A model generated the notes under the pieces. That model was given only the letters and a program-made list of their open reading frames with translations. It had not been told where the DNA came from and did no database searches. Shown in pieces: positions 45,930-58,508 of a DNA stretch of 64,000 nt. This DNA is from Pyricularia pennisetigena (taxonomy: Eukaryota; Ascomycota; Sordariomycetes; Magnaporthales; Pyriculariaceae), in the NCBI RefSeq assembly GCF_004337985.1, contig NC_043742.1, positions 8,101,136-8,165,135 on the forward strand, read 5' to 3'. Position 1 is the stretch's first letter. The number at the start of each line of letters is the position of its first letter. A program made the position numbers and the translations under genes.

Positions 45930-47303
45930 GTAAAAACTAAGCTTGGAGGCGTTTAGACCCTATAAACTCTAAAAAGACCTTGTGAATTGGAAGCGTTAAG
46001 GGCTTTATTAGGCTATTAGCGGGCATTTATTTCAATTCCAGGTACTTTAGGATTTTTAATCCTTTTGTAGCTAACTCCCGTACGTAGTAAAATTTTAACA
46101 ACGTGTATTGAGACCTTAATGGTGCGTAAAGTTATATACGTTGGCTACAGAGCCTGTATTATTTCCAAATATTGTAATAAAGCCCTTTATAACTAATTGG
46201 ATTTTTATAAATAGGCTTTTAAACCACTATATTTTACGCAAAGCATCGGTTTCGGCTTTTGTTGTACTTAGAAATATAATATTAGCCTTTTTGCATTTCC
46301 ACGTTATAGGGCCCCCAATTAGGGTATACAAATATCCGTAAATAGATTTTAAATCTCCCCTAGCCCCGGCAAAATCGCTATTACTAAAACCCAGTAATTT
46401 AAAACTTTTAAAGCCCCCTATTAAAGAATTGGGTGATAATTCGGCTTTACATACTTTATGTCCGTAATAAATACAAAAGGATTTAATACCCGCTAAATAA
46501 CGTAATAGGTTTTTAACTGCCGTTAAATGGATAATAATAACGTTTGTTAAAAAACGAAAAAGCTATTAAACCGCAAAACCGATATCCGGGCGCGTTAATA
46601 ACATTAAATAAATAAGGGTGCCGATAATACGCTGTAGTAATTTAACTTTTAGCGCATTTACGGGCTTACCCCCGCTATATTTTAGCATACCCCGTTATAA
46701 GGGAATAAATATAGGTTTGCAATTAGCTACTCCGAACGTTGCTAATATTTCCTCTATATACTAATTTTAATGGAGCCAAAGTAGGCGTTTAGGCCTATCC
46801 TTTCTGATTTGAACGCCTAAAAAATAGGCTGCAGGGCCCCTGTTTTCCAACGCGTATACCTTTTTAAAACGGGCTTTTAAATCCTGAATATATTGTAATT
46901 TAGGACCTATTAGCAGGCAGTCGTTTATAAAGGTAATGATAAGATGTTTGGATTTAACGTTATAAAAAATAGCGGGATTAAAGATTAATGGCTTAAAACC
47001 TTTTTTAAAAAGTAGGGGTTTAAATTTGTTTTGCCATTCTCTTGGACCCTGTTTCAAACCGTATAGCGCTTTTTTCCAACTGTATAACCTGCAATTCTTT
47101 CGGATTATAACCCATTTCCACTTAAACTCTAGCTGTAGTAGGGCTACAAGATTCAGCGCATTCGTTAAAACCGTCTGGAATTTGCAAATATATATCTACG
47201 TCGGTGAGGTCCCTATTTAAAAACGCTCCGATAAAATCGATTTGTTCTATTTCCCAATTTTCTGCATTAACTATAGCTAATAGTATACGCCAGGTAGGCG
47301 GTA
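45930..47303 (-). pseudogene. Copia-1 reverse transcriptase and RNase H
   Basis: Reverse transcriptase start: LLAIVNAENWEIEQIDFIGA then FLNRDLTDVDIYLQIPDGF (47300-47180). Next come KQGPREWQNKFKPLLFKKGF (47054-46990) and the catalytic box region ITFINDCLLIGP, which should read VDD (about 46930). Then ALENRGPAAYFLGVQIRKD (46850-46800). RNase H follows to about 45935 and ends YYVRELATKGL, MPANSLIKPLTLPIHK, FLEFIGSK, the typical Copia C-terminus. The catalytic DD pair has become ND. Confidence 0.8.
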
Positions 47304-47305
47304 GA

Positions 47306-49156
47306 ACGTCGGGTACCCCCTGCTCGGCTCCCCCCCTGTTCGGCACCTAAAAATAACTGTATAGCCACGTTCACCTCGCATGTTCTTTTATAAACCTCTC
47401 GACCAATTTTTCACTTTTGGATTTACTTGTTTCTGCTTTTCATTCTCCGTTTTTCAATAAAGCAATATATCGAAAATCAGCTAATATCTGCAATTACCGA
47501 CGTTAATAATGGCGATTCAACTGCAAAAACCTCCTAAACATGGGGAATACCTAGGTTTACACTTCAAAATGAATTAAAAGGCTTTTAACCTTATAAACAA
47601 ACATAAAACCCTTTTTATAAGTTTTATACGGAATAGGAAAAGCATTTAATTAATTAAGTATTTACCCAAACAATTTTACGGTTTCCGCCAACGCATTAAA
47701 AATTACGTTTTTTTGCCAAACGAATTTTTTAAGCCGCCGCAAAGATAAAAAAGCCTTGGAAAAGGTTGGATAACCCGTTATTTGGTTCAATATCCAATTT
47801 TTAAAACGCAAAAGCCCCGTCGAATAGAAAAAGCCTGGGTTAATGGGGCTATTACGGAAATAATCAAATTTTGGCGGTTTTAAATTATTAACCCCGTTAT
47901 TAATAATATTTCACTGGAAAACCGGTGGAATATGGGGGAACCGGTACAATAAAAGGTAAAAGATTTAACGGCCTAATATTAGATTTTACCGGAATTCGGC
48001 CGTTATAGCGAAAAAAGCCTGGAACGCGGGGTTGTACGATTATAATCGAATATATATTAACTACGGGTATTCCCCTCCCTCCCCTCGCTATATTTAAGGG
48101 AAAAACGTATAATAATAATATTTTCCAACGGATTTAAATTTTTTCGATAATTGGTAATTTTATATAACCGGGAACAGGTGGACAAATAACGAAACGGTTA
48201 TCGAATGGTTAAAAAAAGTGTTAATTACGTATACCCAAGTTTTAACCCCTAAAAAGCGGTTATTAATTTTCGACGGCTATAAATTTTATATAATAAACGA
48301 ATTAATATTTTTTATTTGCAAAATAATGTCTTACTTTGATATTTCCCCCTTTTTTGTCACACGTTTTCCAACTATTGGATTTATTGGTTTTCAACCAATG
48401 AAAAGGTTTATCGACGTTAATTTGAGTTTATTAACCAAATTTGCTATTTAACAATTGTTTAAAAACAAAATTTCCTCCTTTATTATAATATAGCCACATA
48501 GAAAGCATTTACAGCAGAAAATATTTGATTTGGCTGGCGTATAACGGGTTTATTGCCGGTGAACTTGTTTAGACTATTTTCAAGCTTTTTTTTGTTAAAA
48601 ATGTAGCAGCGCCAACGTTATAAAAAATGGAAATAACGGTTTATAAAAGGATAGAATATCGGAAACCCCAACGCAAAAGATTAATAACCCGTTTTTATGT
48701 ATTTGGAAAACCCCTAAAACGAGCCGAAATATTCGACTTTAATTGCACCAATTTTCCCAATCCAATAAAACCAACGCTATCTTATATTTTTTATTTGCAA
48801 AAATCCAAAAGACTTTAAAATAAAAACATATTTTTGGCTAACGCCCAGCAAAAAGTCAATTTATTGGAAGTACAATTGGAGGTAATACGGCCAGTTAAAA
48901 AAAGGAGGGTGATTCCGGATCCAAACGAGCTTTAAAGTAATAAATAAAATATTATTAGATTGCAGGAAGATAATATAAAAGGTTTGGAACTTTTAACTAA
49001 TGAAAAAAGGTTAATAAACCGGAACAGCCTGAAAATGATTGTATTTTTGTTCGTTGATAGTTTTATATTTACATCAGTTTATAAAAGTAGGTATTTCGTT
49101 ATTAGATTTTCGGAGTGCCGAACAGGGGGGGAGCCGAGCAGGGGGTACCCGACGTT
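47306..49156 (+). mobile_element. Fot1/pogo-type transposon, family 2, copy A (1,851 bp)
   Basis: Inverted ends ACGTCGGGTACCCCCTGCTC ... reverse, matched over about 45 bp through GGCTCCCCCCCTGTTCGGCAC. The right flank is TA; the left flank reads GA. Transposase remnant on the plus strand: HTH region about 47520-47580 (GIP.FTLQNELKGF); LPPLAIFKGKTYNNN (48065-48125); RLLIFDGYKFYI (48255-48290) with TRFPTIGFIGFQPMKRF after it (48360-48415), where the DDE_1 family has LIFDGH...H...LQPLD; and a tail to 48818. Inserted in Copia-1. Confidence 0.85.
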
Positions 49157-49158
49157 AC

Positions 49159-52100
49159 TAGTGCTAGCAAAAGACTCGATATAGTCTAGGCCTTCGACCT
49201 GTAAAAAACCCCTAACAATAAGCCTAGATTTGAATTTTATAGGCTTATTATTTTCCTCCTTTTTCGATTTAAATACCGGCCGGGTAGAACGAGTCTACGG
49301 CCTGCAGGTATTTTAACTTTGGGGATAAAACGGAAGGTTCTTGCAGCATCGGTTTGGTCGAATTTAAACGTTAAAGCAGCTAACTATTTAGCATTTTCAG
49401 GGCTATTTAGGGCATGTTGGTAGCTATTTGGTTCACCGTTTTTAGTGGGCTTTTGTTTTATTTTCTTTTTGGCTTGAAAACATAGATAATGCACGTAGTT
49501 TATATCCATTGGATCTGGGTTTTCGAACTGCGTATTTAACTCCATATTCTGTATTTTAAGTGCTAAAAACACCGGAACTTCCGTTGTTTTAGGTACTGGA
49601 TTAGGTACCGCTATCATTGTAGGCTTTGGGGGGCGAACAGTAGGCTATACAGGCCTGGCGGGCGCTGTATTTTCATCGTTTAAATGCCCTCTAACGGGTG
49701 GGAACTGCCCTGTAATAGGTGGTAAATATCCTGTAACAGGTGGTAAATACCCTATTTTTTCAAAGCGTTTTAAGGGATAATGATCCGCTGGGACGCGGTT
49801 AATTTTGTTTTCAGGTTCAGAATTAAAAACCCGTTTAAATGTGTATTTTCCCTCTTTGTAATCTGTAAGGTTTGCCCTGAATACCCAGATTTTCAAAGGT
49901 TATACCCTTTAAAACCTTTACGGTAAAGGTTTTATATCCGGCCGTTTAGCGGGTACGTAAAAAAACGCTGTAGAATTTGATAAAGGGGCTAAATATATCA
50001 CCGTTTCGGTGCGGGGAGCCAATTTATTGAGTTTTTGGCGTTTTTCCAACTGTATAATAACTTGGTACACACTACCAATAACCCGAAATTACCCTAAATT
50101 AGGTTTGTGCGGTGATCCAGGTTGGACTTCGGAAAAAAACTCATCGTAGTAAATTGAATCCCTATTAATTACCGCTAAAGGGTTGACTAAGTTAACCACG
50201 GTACATAATAAATAATATTATTAAAATAATAGTAGACCCGCCGTTATAGTGGTAAACCGAAGCTTATCCAAGATAACCTTAACGGAACGTTCCGTTAATC
50301 CTTTCTGGCCATGGTTATAAGGATTCGAAATGCTAAAATTAATACTTTTGCTTATAAACCAATTGTAAAACTTTGTATTAATTTCGTATCCCCCGTTGAA
50401 GTGAAAATTCAGGGAATAACGCCCGCACGTAGCTTTTAAAACCTTAAAAAAGTCTTTAATAACCACTAAAACCGTAGGTCCGGTTTTATTTCGTAGTCGG
50501 ATCGACCACCGAAAACTCGATATCGGTCCACTAATAACAAAAAGATGGGTTTTTTGTTGTGAGGATAAGGTTTAAAAATTATTATATTACCCTTTATAAA
50601 ATCGAAAATATAAAGGGGTGTAAGGAATGCAACCTTATTTGTACGCCAATTAGAAATAGTCTTCACATAAAAAATACAGGTAATTACCCTAATTTTATCG
50701 AAACTAGGTAAATTTTGTATAATTTTAACGGTTCTCTTTAGCAATAATAACCCTACAAACCCCAAGCGCCTATGGCATAACAGGGTTTTTTGGGCCTGGA
50801 CTTCGTTACAATTACCTGTAATTCCGTTTCTTTTAGCGGTTAACCAACCGTCGGTAGTCCGTTTAAAGCTTAAAAGGAGGTAATTTACAGCGGCCTGCTT
50901 TAAATCCGATAATAACGGAGGTTTTAATAACAGTTTTTTGTGTGGGAAACCCCCTTTTTTTCGGAAATAGTCCCTTTTAAATTAGGTTGCATAAAAGGGT
51001 CACCTAGCGGTTTAGCGGGCCTACGGGCCGCAATTTTACGTGGATTTCCAGGGCTTTTACCGCTAAGTTTTTGCGTTACAGGTGAATTTACGGTTTTTTC
51101 CGTATTTTGTTCGGGATTTAGCTTTTCTGCTACTATATTTTTTTTCCAATTCGGAATCGGTGTAAGTTCTATTGTCCCCATTAGGGTTTCTATTATTTAG
51201 TTCTACTTCCAGCGGGGTTATATAGCCCTTTATAAACCCCTTACAGGTTATGTTAAAAACGGTGCTATATTTACCTATTATACAGGCGTAATTCAAAATT
51301 TAGGTACATTTCGACTAAAAATATCGCACCCTTTGACCTTTGAACAAAACAAATATTTAGCGGTATTTAGGCGTCCCTACGCCTTGCCATCCCTAGCGTA
51401 CAGGGTATTTTATAACAATATGCCCCCTTTATTATAGTGTATAAGGCCATTAACGATATTTATTACAAATAAGGGGATATATAGACCGTTATTGAACGTA
51501 ACCTCTCTGAATCCGCTAGACTTTTGGCCGTAGCGGACCTTTATTTTAGCAATTCCGAAATCTATATGCCTAATAGGGTGACCTCCTGTACCGATTTCGA
51601 CTGTAAAACCGGGGATATAATCGTTTAAAAATTGCTTGTTTGCAAAAATATAGTGCGTACTACCTATATCGTACAGGACAGGGTAGCCTAGCCTCCAAGG
51701 TTTAAGGGCCCTTTTTAGGCCGCGTCCAGGCTTCATTTTAGCCCTAAAACTAGCTGCTAAAACCTGTGGTTTTAGCGTTTTACCGGGATAATCGGGTTCC
51801 GAATCCGATTCCGAATGTAATTTTATAATGCCGCTAATAGCGGAATTAACCTTCTATTACAGGGTTTGGTACGGTCTACCGCCCAAACTACCTAATTGTT
51901 CCAGGGCGTTATACGCTGCGCATTCGTTAACGCCACCTGGAATCGAACCCGTGAATAACTCGAAATCCATGGAAATTATGGACGTTCCAGCGGTTAATTC
52001 GCTGAAATTGGAGGATTTAACATTTTTTGCAGTAGGAGAATCCGAAGCAGGGTTTTTATTACCCTTTTTTCGTGATTTGGAAATATTTTCCTGCCCATTA

Positions 52101-52846
52101 TTTTCCTTTTTAGCCCTTTTTTCGCCTTTTTTACCCGATTTTCGACCTTTAGACCTATAACTAGCGGCTTTAGTCGTTGGAAAGCCTAAAATCGAATTTT
52201 CGGATATAAGGTCCGCCATAAGGTATTGCAAATTTAACCTTCCCGAATTTTGGCCTATAGTTTGCAAGGCCCGTTGGGTACTGCGTTGGCGTTCGATCCA
52301 AATAGGAAATATCTCTTCCGGGCCCGTACTTCCTAATTTCGTACATTTACGGGGTTAATTTGCACGTTGGTATTCGCTAATTTAGTTACCAGGAAGTTAA
52401 AATGGTTATTAAACTCCGGTATTAATCCTTTAAATTTCGAAAGATTTAAACCGTGGAATTCCCAATATAGGGAATTTCGACTAATTTCGGGTGCACCGGA
52501 ACAGCTATTTTCCAGGGTTTTATAAACAGTTACGGGGCTGGAATGGCATGCAATGGATTTTAAAGGTTTTTTTGGTTAAATTGTTTTTTATAAGCAATAA
52601 TAGGATTAATTGCTTATATTCCGGCAGGGTATAACCAATTTCAGGGTTGGAAATAAATTCCGCTGTTTTTATAGCCCTAAATTGCACTATAAACGCCTGT
52701 TTCCACAAATGGTGATTGTTAACCCCTTTTAATTTGCAATTTTCGGGCAAGGAAAATACCCGTTCCGATAATTCTTTACCTATCCCATCACCTAAAATTA
52801 GGTTACCAGGTGGATTAGGGGGTGCGGCAGCGGTAGCTGGTTTCAT
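49159..52846 (-). pseudogene. Copia-1 gag, protease and integrase
   Basis: Gag-like start at 52846 (MKPATAAAPPNPPGNLILGD). A basic region lies at 52150-52050 (RSKGRKSGKKGEKRAKK). The protease is at about 51700-51640 as YPVLYDIGSTHYIFAN, where D(T/S)G is expected and T has become I. The integrase zinc region is near 50760 (GFVGLLLLKRTVKIIQNLPS). The integrase core is 50700-50221, with LYIFDFIKGN, FHFNGGYEINTKFYNWF and NPYNHGQKGLTERSVKVIL. A few stops and frameshifts break it; better preserved than the Gypsy copies. Confidence 0.85.
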
Positions 52847-52998
52847 ATCCAGATTATTAGTTTAATTAGTGGAATCACCGCTTTTTAGGGTTTACGGGGC
52901 AGTCAACTGTGAAATTATCCTCTGAAATTAATCCATTTGCGTAATTAACGATTTTAATTGCAGGTTTTTATGCCTGTAATTTAACGGTTAAAACTTCG

Positions 52999-54110
52999 TG
53001 TTATTCATATGCCTTATTAAGCACGTAATGGGTCCACCTTTATTTGCATATAAGCCACAATAGTTAGTGCCGAAGTGGGGCTGTCGGGGTTGTTGGACTT
53101 TTCATTATATTTTGTGTTGCAGGAGTTGCGATTTAAAAGGTTAGCGAACGGGGTTTAACACTCACCCTGCACCTAGGAGTTAGCTACCCTATATCGGGTT
53201 AAAATTTTCACCAAATTAGTAAATCAATGTGTTAACAATATGGGTTGCTAACAGGGGTTTAGGCATTAGCCTAAGTGCGGCGTGGTGCTAGTTGCGGTGT
53301 AAAAGCCTGTAATTACAGGGTTTATATGCATTAAAGTCACTAATTTTGGGATTAATAGATTTGATTCATTGGTGGGGGAGACTTTGCTTTATCTCCCTTA
53401 CATACTTTCCGATATCGAAATGGGGGTCCGCACCCCGCAAAGGGTTCCAGTGCCGCACACGATTTTCCGAAAAATTATTTTGTATGCGTTGTTAAAAAAA
53501 CACCCTTATTTCCATACAAACCATTTCTGGGTTCGCACTGACTTGCTAATTTGGTGAGAATTTCAACCCGGTACAGGGTAGCTGACTCGTAAGTGCAGGG
53601 TGGGTATTAAACCCGGTACAGGGTGAAACCCCATTCGCTGATTTTGAATCGCAACTCCTGCAACATACAAAATATAATAGAAAATCTAACAACCTCAGCA
53701 GCCCCACTTCGGCACTATCTATTGTGGCTTATATACAAATAAAAGTGGACCCATTACATGCTAAATAACGCACATAATTAACACAATGCGAACCCAGAAA
53801 TGGTTTATATGGAAACAAGGGTGTTTTTTCAGCAACGCATACAAAAATTTTTTTGGGAAAATCGTGTGCGGCACCGGAACGTTTTCAGGGGTGCGGACCC
53901 CCACTGCGATGTCGGAAAATATATAAGGAAGACAAAGCAAAATTTCCCCCACCAATGAATCCAAGTTATAAATCCCAAAATTAGTAAACCATTTTAGTGA
54001 ACAATTTAATGCATTTAAGGCCTGTAATTACAGCCTTTTATAACGCAACTAGCACCACGCGGTACCTAGGTTAATGCCTAAACCCCTGTTAGCAACTCAT
54101 AATGTTAACA
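52999..54110 (+). repeat. Solo LTR split by a nested, reversed LTR
   Basis: Starts TGTTATTCATATGCC (52999), runs to 53229, resumes at 53789 (GAACCCAGAAATGG) and ends TAATGTTAACA at 54110. Flanks do not match, and the right side continues directly into another LTR piece, so its own history is unclear. Confidence 0.7.
53230..53783 (-). repeat. Solo LTR, 554 bp, with CAATG target duplication
   Basis: Starts TGTTAACAATATGGG and ends ATAATTAACA. Flanked by CAATG at 53225-53229 and 53784-53788, the 5-bp duplication of LTR elements. It lies inside another copy of the same LTR. Confidence 0.9.
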
Positions 54111-54251
54111 ACTTTAAATCGCAATTCCGGTAATATAAAATATAATGGAAAATCTGACAACCCCGACAGCCCCACTTCGGCACTATTTATTGTGGTTCAT
54201 ATATAAGTATAAGTGGACCCATTACATGCTAAATCACGCATATAATTAACA
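54111..54251 (-). repeat. Solo-LTR fragment, reversed
   Basis: It has CTTTAAATCGCAATTCC, GACAACCCCGACAGCCCCAC, GGACCCATTACATGC and the end ATAATTAACA. Its 3' half is missing where the LTR ending at 54110 begins. Confidence 0.7.
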
Positions 54252-54261
54252 AATAAAACCC

Positions 54262-55023
54262 GAAAACGAAAATTCTGATTTAGTGAATGAACGAATCGAT
54301 TGGTAACGGTAAAGGGCGCAAAAAAGGCTTTCCTATATCCAAATCGACCTGAAAACGGCGAAGCTATACGTGTTTATCGACGGGTCTTTTACTAATAATA
54401 AAATTCCTAGTTCCCAAATCGGATACGTAATATTTTACGGGAATAAATGCTCCGCGGATTAGGTAACCGGTAATATTATATATAATTATCGACCAAATAC
54501 CATAAAATTACAAAAAGCGTGTTAATAAACGAGATTTATGGTCTGGTTCATGGATTTCATATTGGATTTATATTAAAAACCACTATCGCGACCACCCTGG
54601 AAAGCATTAGATTTACTTCCTTCAGCTATGGTAAGATACACGGATACTTTATCGTACTATTAATGTTTGATACAATTGCGGATAGTATCGGAAAAACGAT
54701 TTTTAATTGATCTTTCAAATTTAAAATAGTTATATAAAAATCGTAAAGCTGAAAAAAGTAAATGGATTTCAGGATAAACTAAACCGGCAGATTTTATAGC
54801 GAAAAAGCGCCCGATAGGGTTTTAACCGAATTTATTAATATTAATTCGAGAGTAAGACATATTAAAGGTATAGTTAAAAAATTACGGGGCTTACAGGAAA
54901 AAGTGAAAAAGTCAAAGGACGAACTAAATTAATTAGGAGCAGCGAAACGATATACTGCGTCGTTGGCGATTGAAAAGCCGCGCCGCGAAGTGAAACGCAT
55001 CGTTAGAAAACACCGGAAAACAC
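54262..55023 (+). pseudogene. Copia family 2 RNase H and C-terminal tail, fragment
   Basis: The frame pieces read TAKLYVFIDGSFTNNKIPSS then QIGYVIFYGN (54356-54450), RPNTIKLQKA, then EIYGLVHGFHIGF (54528-54566) and SEKRFLIDLSNLK with KPADFIAKKRP further on (54690-54810). That is the RNase H end of fungal Copia polyproteins (D.SF..N...SSQ.G.V). The tail has a basic coiled stretch (KKLRGLQEKVKKSKDELN) and is cut by the element at 55024. It differs from Copia-1. Confidence 0.7.
55015..55023. repeat. Target-site duplication GGAAAACAC (left)
   Basis: Exact copy at 56818-56826. Confidence 0.95.
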
Positions 55024-56817
55024 TAGTCTCAGTGCTCAGACTAGACCCCCCTGCTTCGCAGTGGGGACCGAACGTTCCATGTACTTTTCAGCCACATGGT
55101 TTTTCGACTAATTACATTAACCGAAAAAAACGCGCTCGTTCTAGTCCGAGGACAATTTGTCGCATTTCGCCGTTTATAGCGGTGCTATTAATAATATACC
55201 TAATACTGCAATATCGCCAATAATTGTTTTTGACATAAGGATAGTTTGTCGCATTTCGCGGTTTATAGCGGGTACACCCAATGTATTCGTACTATAATGG
55301 TAATAAAAAATGGTATAACTATAGTATGCAGTTAAATATTCGAATAAAAGAATAAGTAAAAATTATAAAAATATAAAATAACGTGCGTTGGGGTGATTGG
55401 AGCTTGGTGGTTCTTTTGCTAAAAGCCGCGGTTTTGTAGCCAGTGTATTTGGCAAAATATTTAAATATTTAGTAACATTTGTAGTTTTTCATTATATTTG
55501 ATTTTTATTTTAAATCACTGTATATAATACTGATTTAAAGGTGAATTACAATATTTATATCCTAGCGGATCTAAAACTGCAAAGTGCATGCAATTATCAA
55601 TTTGAATAAAAGTTTTATTAATATTTTTATATCAACTAGTAACTTATCAAAAACTGAGTAATTTATGCAAATATTGGTAAAATTGAAATAAACTTTAATA
55701 CATATATTCGCTTATATATTTATGGATAAAAGTTATTCAACTTTTTCTTATTTTTGTTTAATCAAGCATAAATACAAAATTAACACAAATTTAGCATTTT
55801 TCTATATAAAAAAAACCGGTATTGAAAATCGAATCTCAGGTTATGGTTCTTTTATATACGTAATCTACTCCTTAGAATCTTGGTTTAATTAATGTCGAGA
55901 TTGGTAAAAATATAAAAGCGTTGCGAGTGTAAATTATATACAAAAGTAGATATACCTTTTTATCCGCATGATTAACCGCTTATATAGTCGGATATATGAG
56001 CTAAACTGGAATATTATCCTATATATCTAACTACCACCCCCCCCCCCCGTGCAGAAACCTTAGAGTTAAGCTGCGAAACAAATATAATATAAAATTAATT
56101 AAATAAAGCAAAAGGATTTATAAAATACACACTTAACATTTGTTATTATAAAAAAGCTTTTCAAACCAATATTATAAATTGGATGAAACTCGGACATTTG
56201 TTTATATACGTCATCTAATCCCTGAAATTTCGGTTTCATTTTTGTTAGAATGGGAAAAATATTAACGGATTTCAATTGTAATTTATATATAAAAATGTTT
56301 ATTTTGCCTATCCGATTCTTTAACTGCTTATAAAATCCGGTATATACACCAGAACTTGTTAGGACGGTGTATATATATATATATATATATATATGACCCT
56401 CCACGTGCAGAAATTACAAAATTTGGTTAATAATTAAAAATAATATTAAAAAAGATTGAAAATAAAAAAAAAGGAAAAAGCAGTACCGCCATAAACGGAT
56501 TAAGGGCAGGTGGTATCCAATTCGGCCGTTATAGTATATAAGAAAATAAATTGAATCGCTGCTAATAGCGGTATTAAACGCTATTTTCAACGATGTTTTC
56601 TTTTTTCAATATTTTGCGTGGTTGTGGAATAATAAGGGAGTTTCGGTCGCAAAAATGCCAAAAATACCGCCATGAACGGCGAAAATCGACAAATTGTCCT
56701 CAAACCTGAACCAAAGTGTTCTTTGGATGGACCCACAGGTACATTACAAACCCGCAATTAAGCCACGAAGTGGATCAATTGTGGAGCTCTGGGCTTCAGG
56801 GATGAGCCCTAAGACTA
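55024..56817 (-). mobile_element. Non-autonomous relative of the helicase transposon, copy 3 (1,794 bp)
   Basis: Opposite orientation to copies 1 and 2: it begins with the DUF6589-side end (TAGTCTCAGTGCTCAGACTA) and closes with the RecQ-side end (GGGATGAGCCCTAAGACTA). A perfect 9-bp duplication flanks it (GGAAAACAC, 55015-55023 and 56818-56826). The interior has the same two-unit plan, with a poly-C tract at 56038-56048 and an (AT)n tract at 56370-56393. No coding capacity. Confidence 0.9.
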
Positions 56818-58320
56818 GGAAAACACCGCAACGCTTTTACCAAAGGCAAAAAAAAAAAAAGAAAACAGCGTTACAAAACATTAACGCCATATATTAGGTT
56901 AAACGTCCTCGATATTACTTTTCTCCTCATCCTCCTTTTTAAACAAATTATTATATTCGGTTTATATAACTCCTTTAACCCACAAAACGCCAAATTGGCG
57001 AATTGCAGCAGCATAACCGGCAAAACGGCGTTCCTCCGATAATAAATATTTGAAATCGTCGTTCGCGGTAAAACTACCCTTATAAAAGGCGATTATTAAT
57101 ATACCCTTAATAATTGTGCACCACCGATCAAAATCCTAAAAAAACGTTTATTAATGGATTAAAACATAAAAATAACGCTTAAATAAATTCACGGCAGTAA
57201 TCGCGATAAGAATCTCAGCAGGAGGCGCTTCTGTTTTGCGCTCCTTCGAAATGGTAATGGTAAGTAAGTAACCAGATTTCTTGGGTTCGTTTTTGAACAT
57301 CGTAGCGGCCTTTTGCAAATTATAAATACGTGGGTAAAGCATTACAGGTTTAAAGGCAATGGTAAAACTAAATAAATCGTGTTAAAATGTTAAAATGGCC
57401 AAATAAAAAAGAAAAAAGCTCCAGATTGTCAAATTTATACTGGTTTTCAGGAATAACCCTGTTTATATTTAATAAAACGGCCCAATGGCGGAATGATATC
57501 GTAACAAACACCATAAGATTTCTACTGAATCTGCTTACCAGCGAAAGAAAAATTGAAGCAGTCCAAACATGGGACTGGGCGCGAAATTAAAAAATAACAA
57601 TTAACAGTTTTAATAATAACGATAAAGTTAAAAGCAAAAATTTGCTTTTATCGGTAGCGTCGGGAAAAGCAAATATAATGGCAACATTAGGTCGAAAATA
57701 AGCCGAATGGTAAAAGCGGTAAATAAAATAGCAAATGAGCAGCAGAACGGTTAAAAAAGATAATTACCAAAAAATAATTTGAAAAATGTTGAAAAAAAGT
57801 TTTAAAACATTACCACAATTTCGCATTAAGATTTATGGTAGGAAAAGGCCGTTTTATAAACGAAAGAAATTGTTAAAAATTTGCAACTAACTAAATACGA
57901 CGTCGCTGCAATCGAACAATAAGGTAAATAAACAATAAGAACGTTAAATGAAGTTATTTAAAGCTTTTGTTTTTGAAAAAGGTTTCGTGGGTTAATAGCC
58001 ACGATAATAGGAATTTATAACGGGTTACGGAGAGCAAAAACGCAACGAATAAGCACTAGAACCGCTTTTAAAAGATTTATCGCAAACTCGATAGCTGTTT
58101 CCCTTATTTTCATTGTACAAATTGTTATTTGCGACTGGATTGGAGGTTGTTAACCGCGTGCAGAAAAGAAAGAATTGCCGGTATTGGAATAAAGGGAATC
58201 GCGGTAAAATTAACAATAGAGCGATAATTTACATGCAATACCGCACAGGCCAATTGCACGTGATTCATCGGCCCAATTGCGAATATAAGACGGAAGGACC
58301 ATCAGAAGCTCACCTTTAAA
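56818..58320. other. Unidentified element remnants on both strands
   Basis: After the right GGAAAACAC copy the Copia-2 tail seems to continue (RNAFTKGKKKKRKQRYKTLT). On the minus strand, 57342-56940 has near-open pieces (LYPRIYNLQKAATMFKNEPK; SFTANDDFKYLLSEERRFAG) that could be a gag. On the plus strand, 58113-58319 reads WNKGNRGKINNRAIIYMQYR. I recognise none of these. Confidence 0.35.
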
Positions 58321-58419
58321 CAGTTTCATAGAATATACCTAATTTATATCTTTATACTCGTATAGCAACGTTCTGTTAATCGATCGACGTTACGCAAAGC
58401 CTATTAACAATGTAACTAA

Positions 58420-58506
58420 TTTAATATTATTTTTGTTTTGCAGCCAAAATTTGTAGTTCTTGCAAGTGGGGCTGACATATATATATAATATAATTTTACA
58501 GTTTGG
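58420..58506 (+). repeat. Fragment of the non-autonomous element interior
   Basis: TTTGTTTTGCAGCCAAA, then TTGCAAGTGGGGCTGACATATA matches the second interior unit of copy 1 (37570-37640). It is cut by the pogo-2 insertion at 58507. Confidence 0.55.
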
Positions 58507-58508
58507 TA

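Larger units (their letters stand above)
45930..52846 (-). mobile_element. Ty1/Copia retrotransposon (Copia-1), minus strand, split by a pogo element
   Basis: Order on the minus strand: gag-like start (52846), protease (about 51700), integrase (50765-50221), reverse transcriptase (from about 47300), RNase H (to about 45935). Integrase before reverse transcriptase defines Copia. The pogo-2 copy at 47306-49156 splits it at the start of the reverse transcriptase. RIP damage is lighter than in Gypsy-1 and long open pieces remain. Confidence 0.85.
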
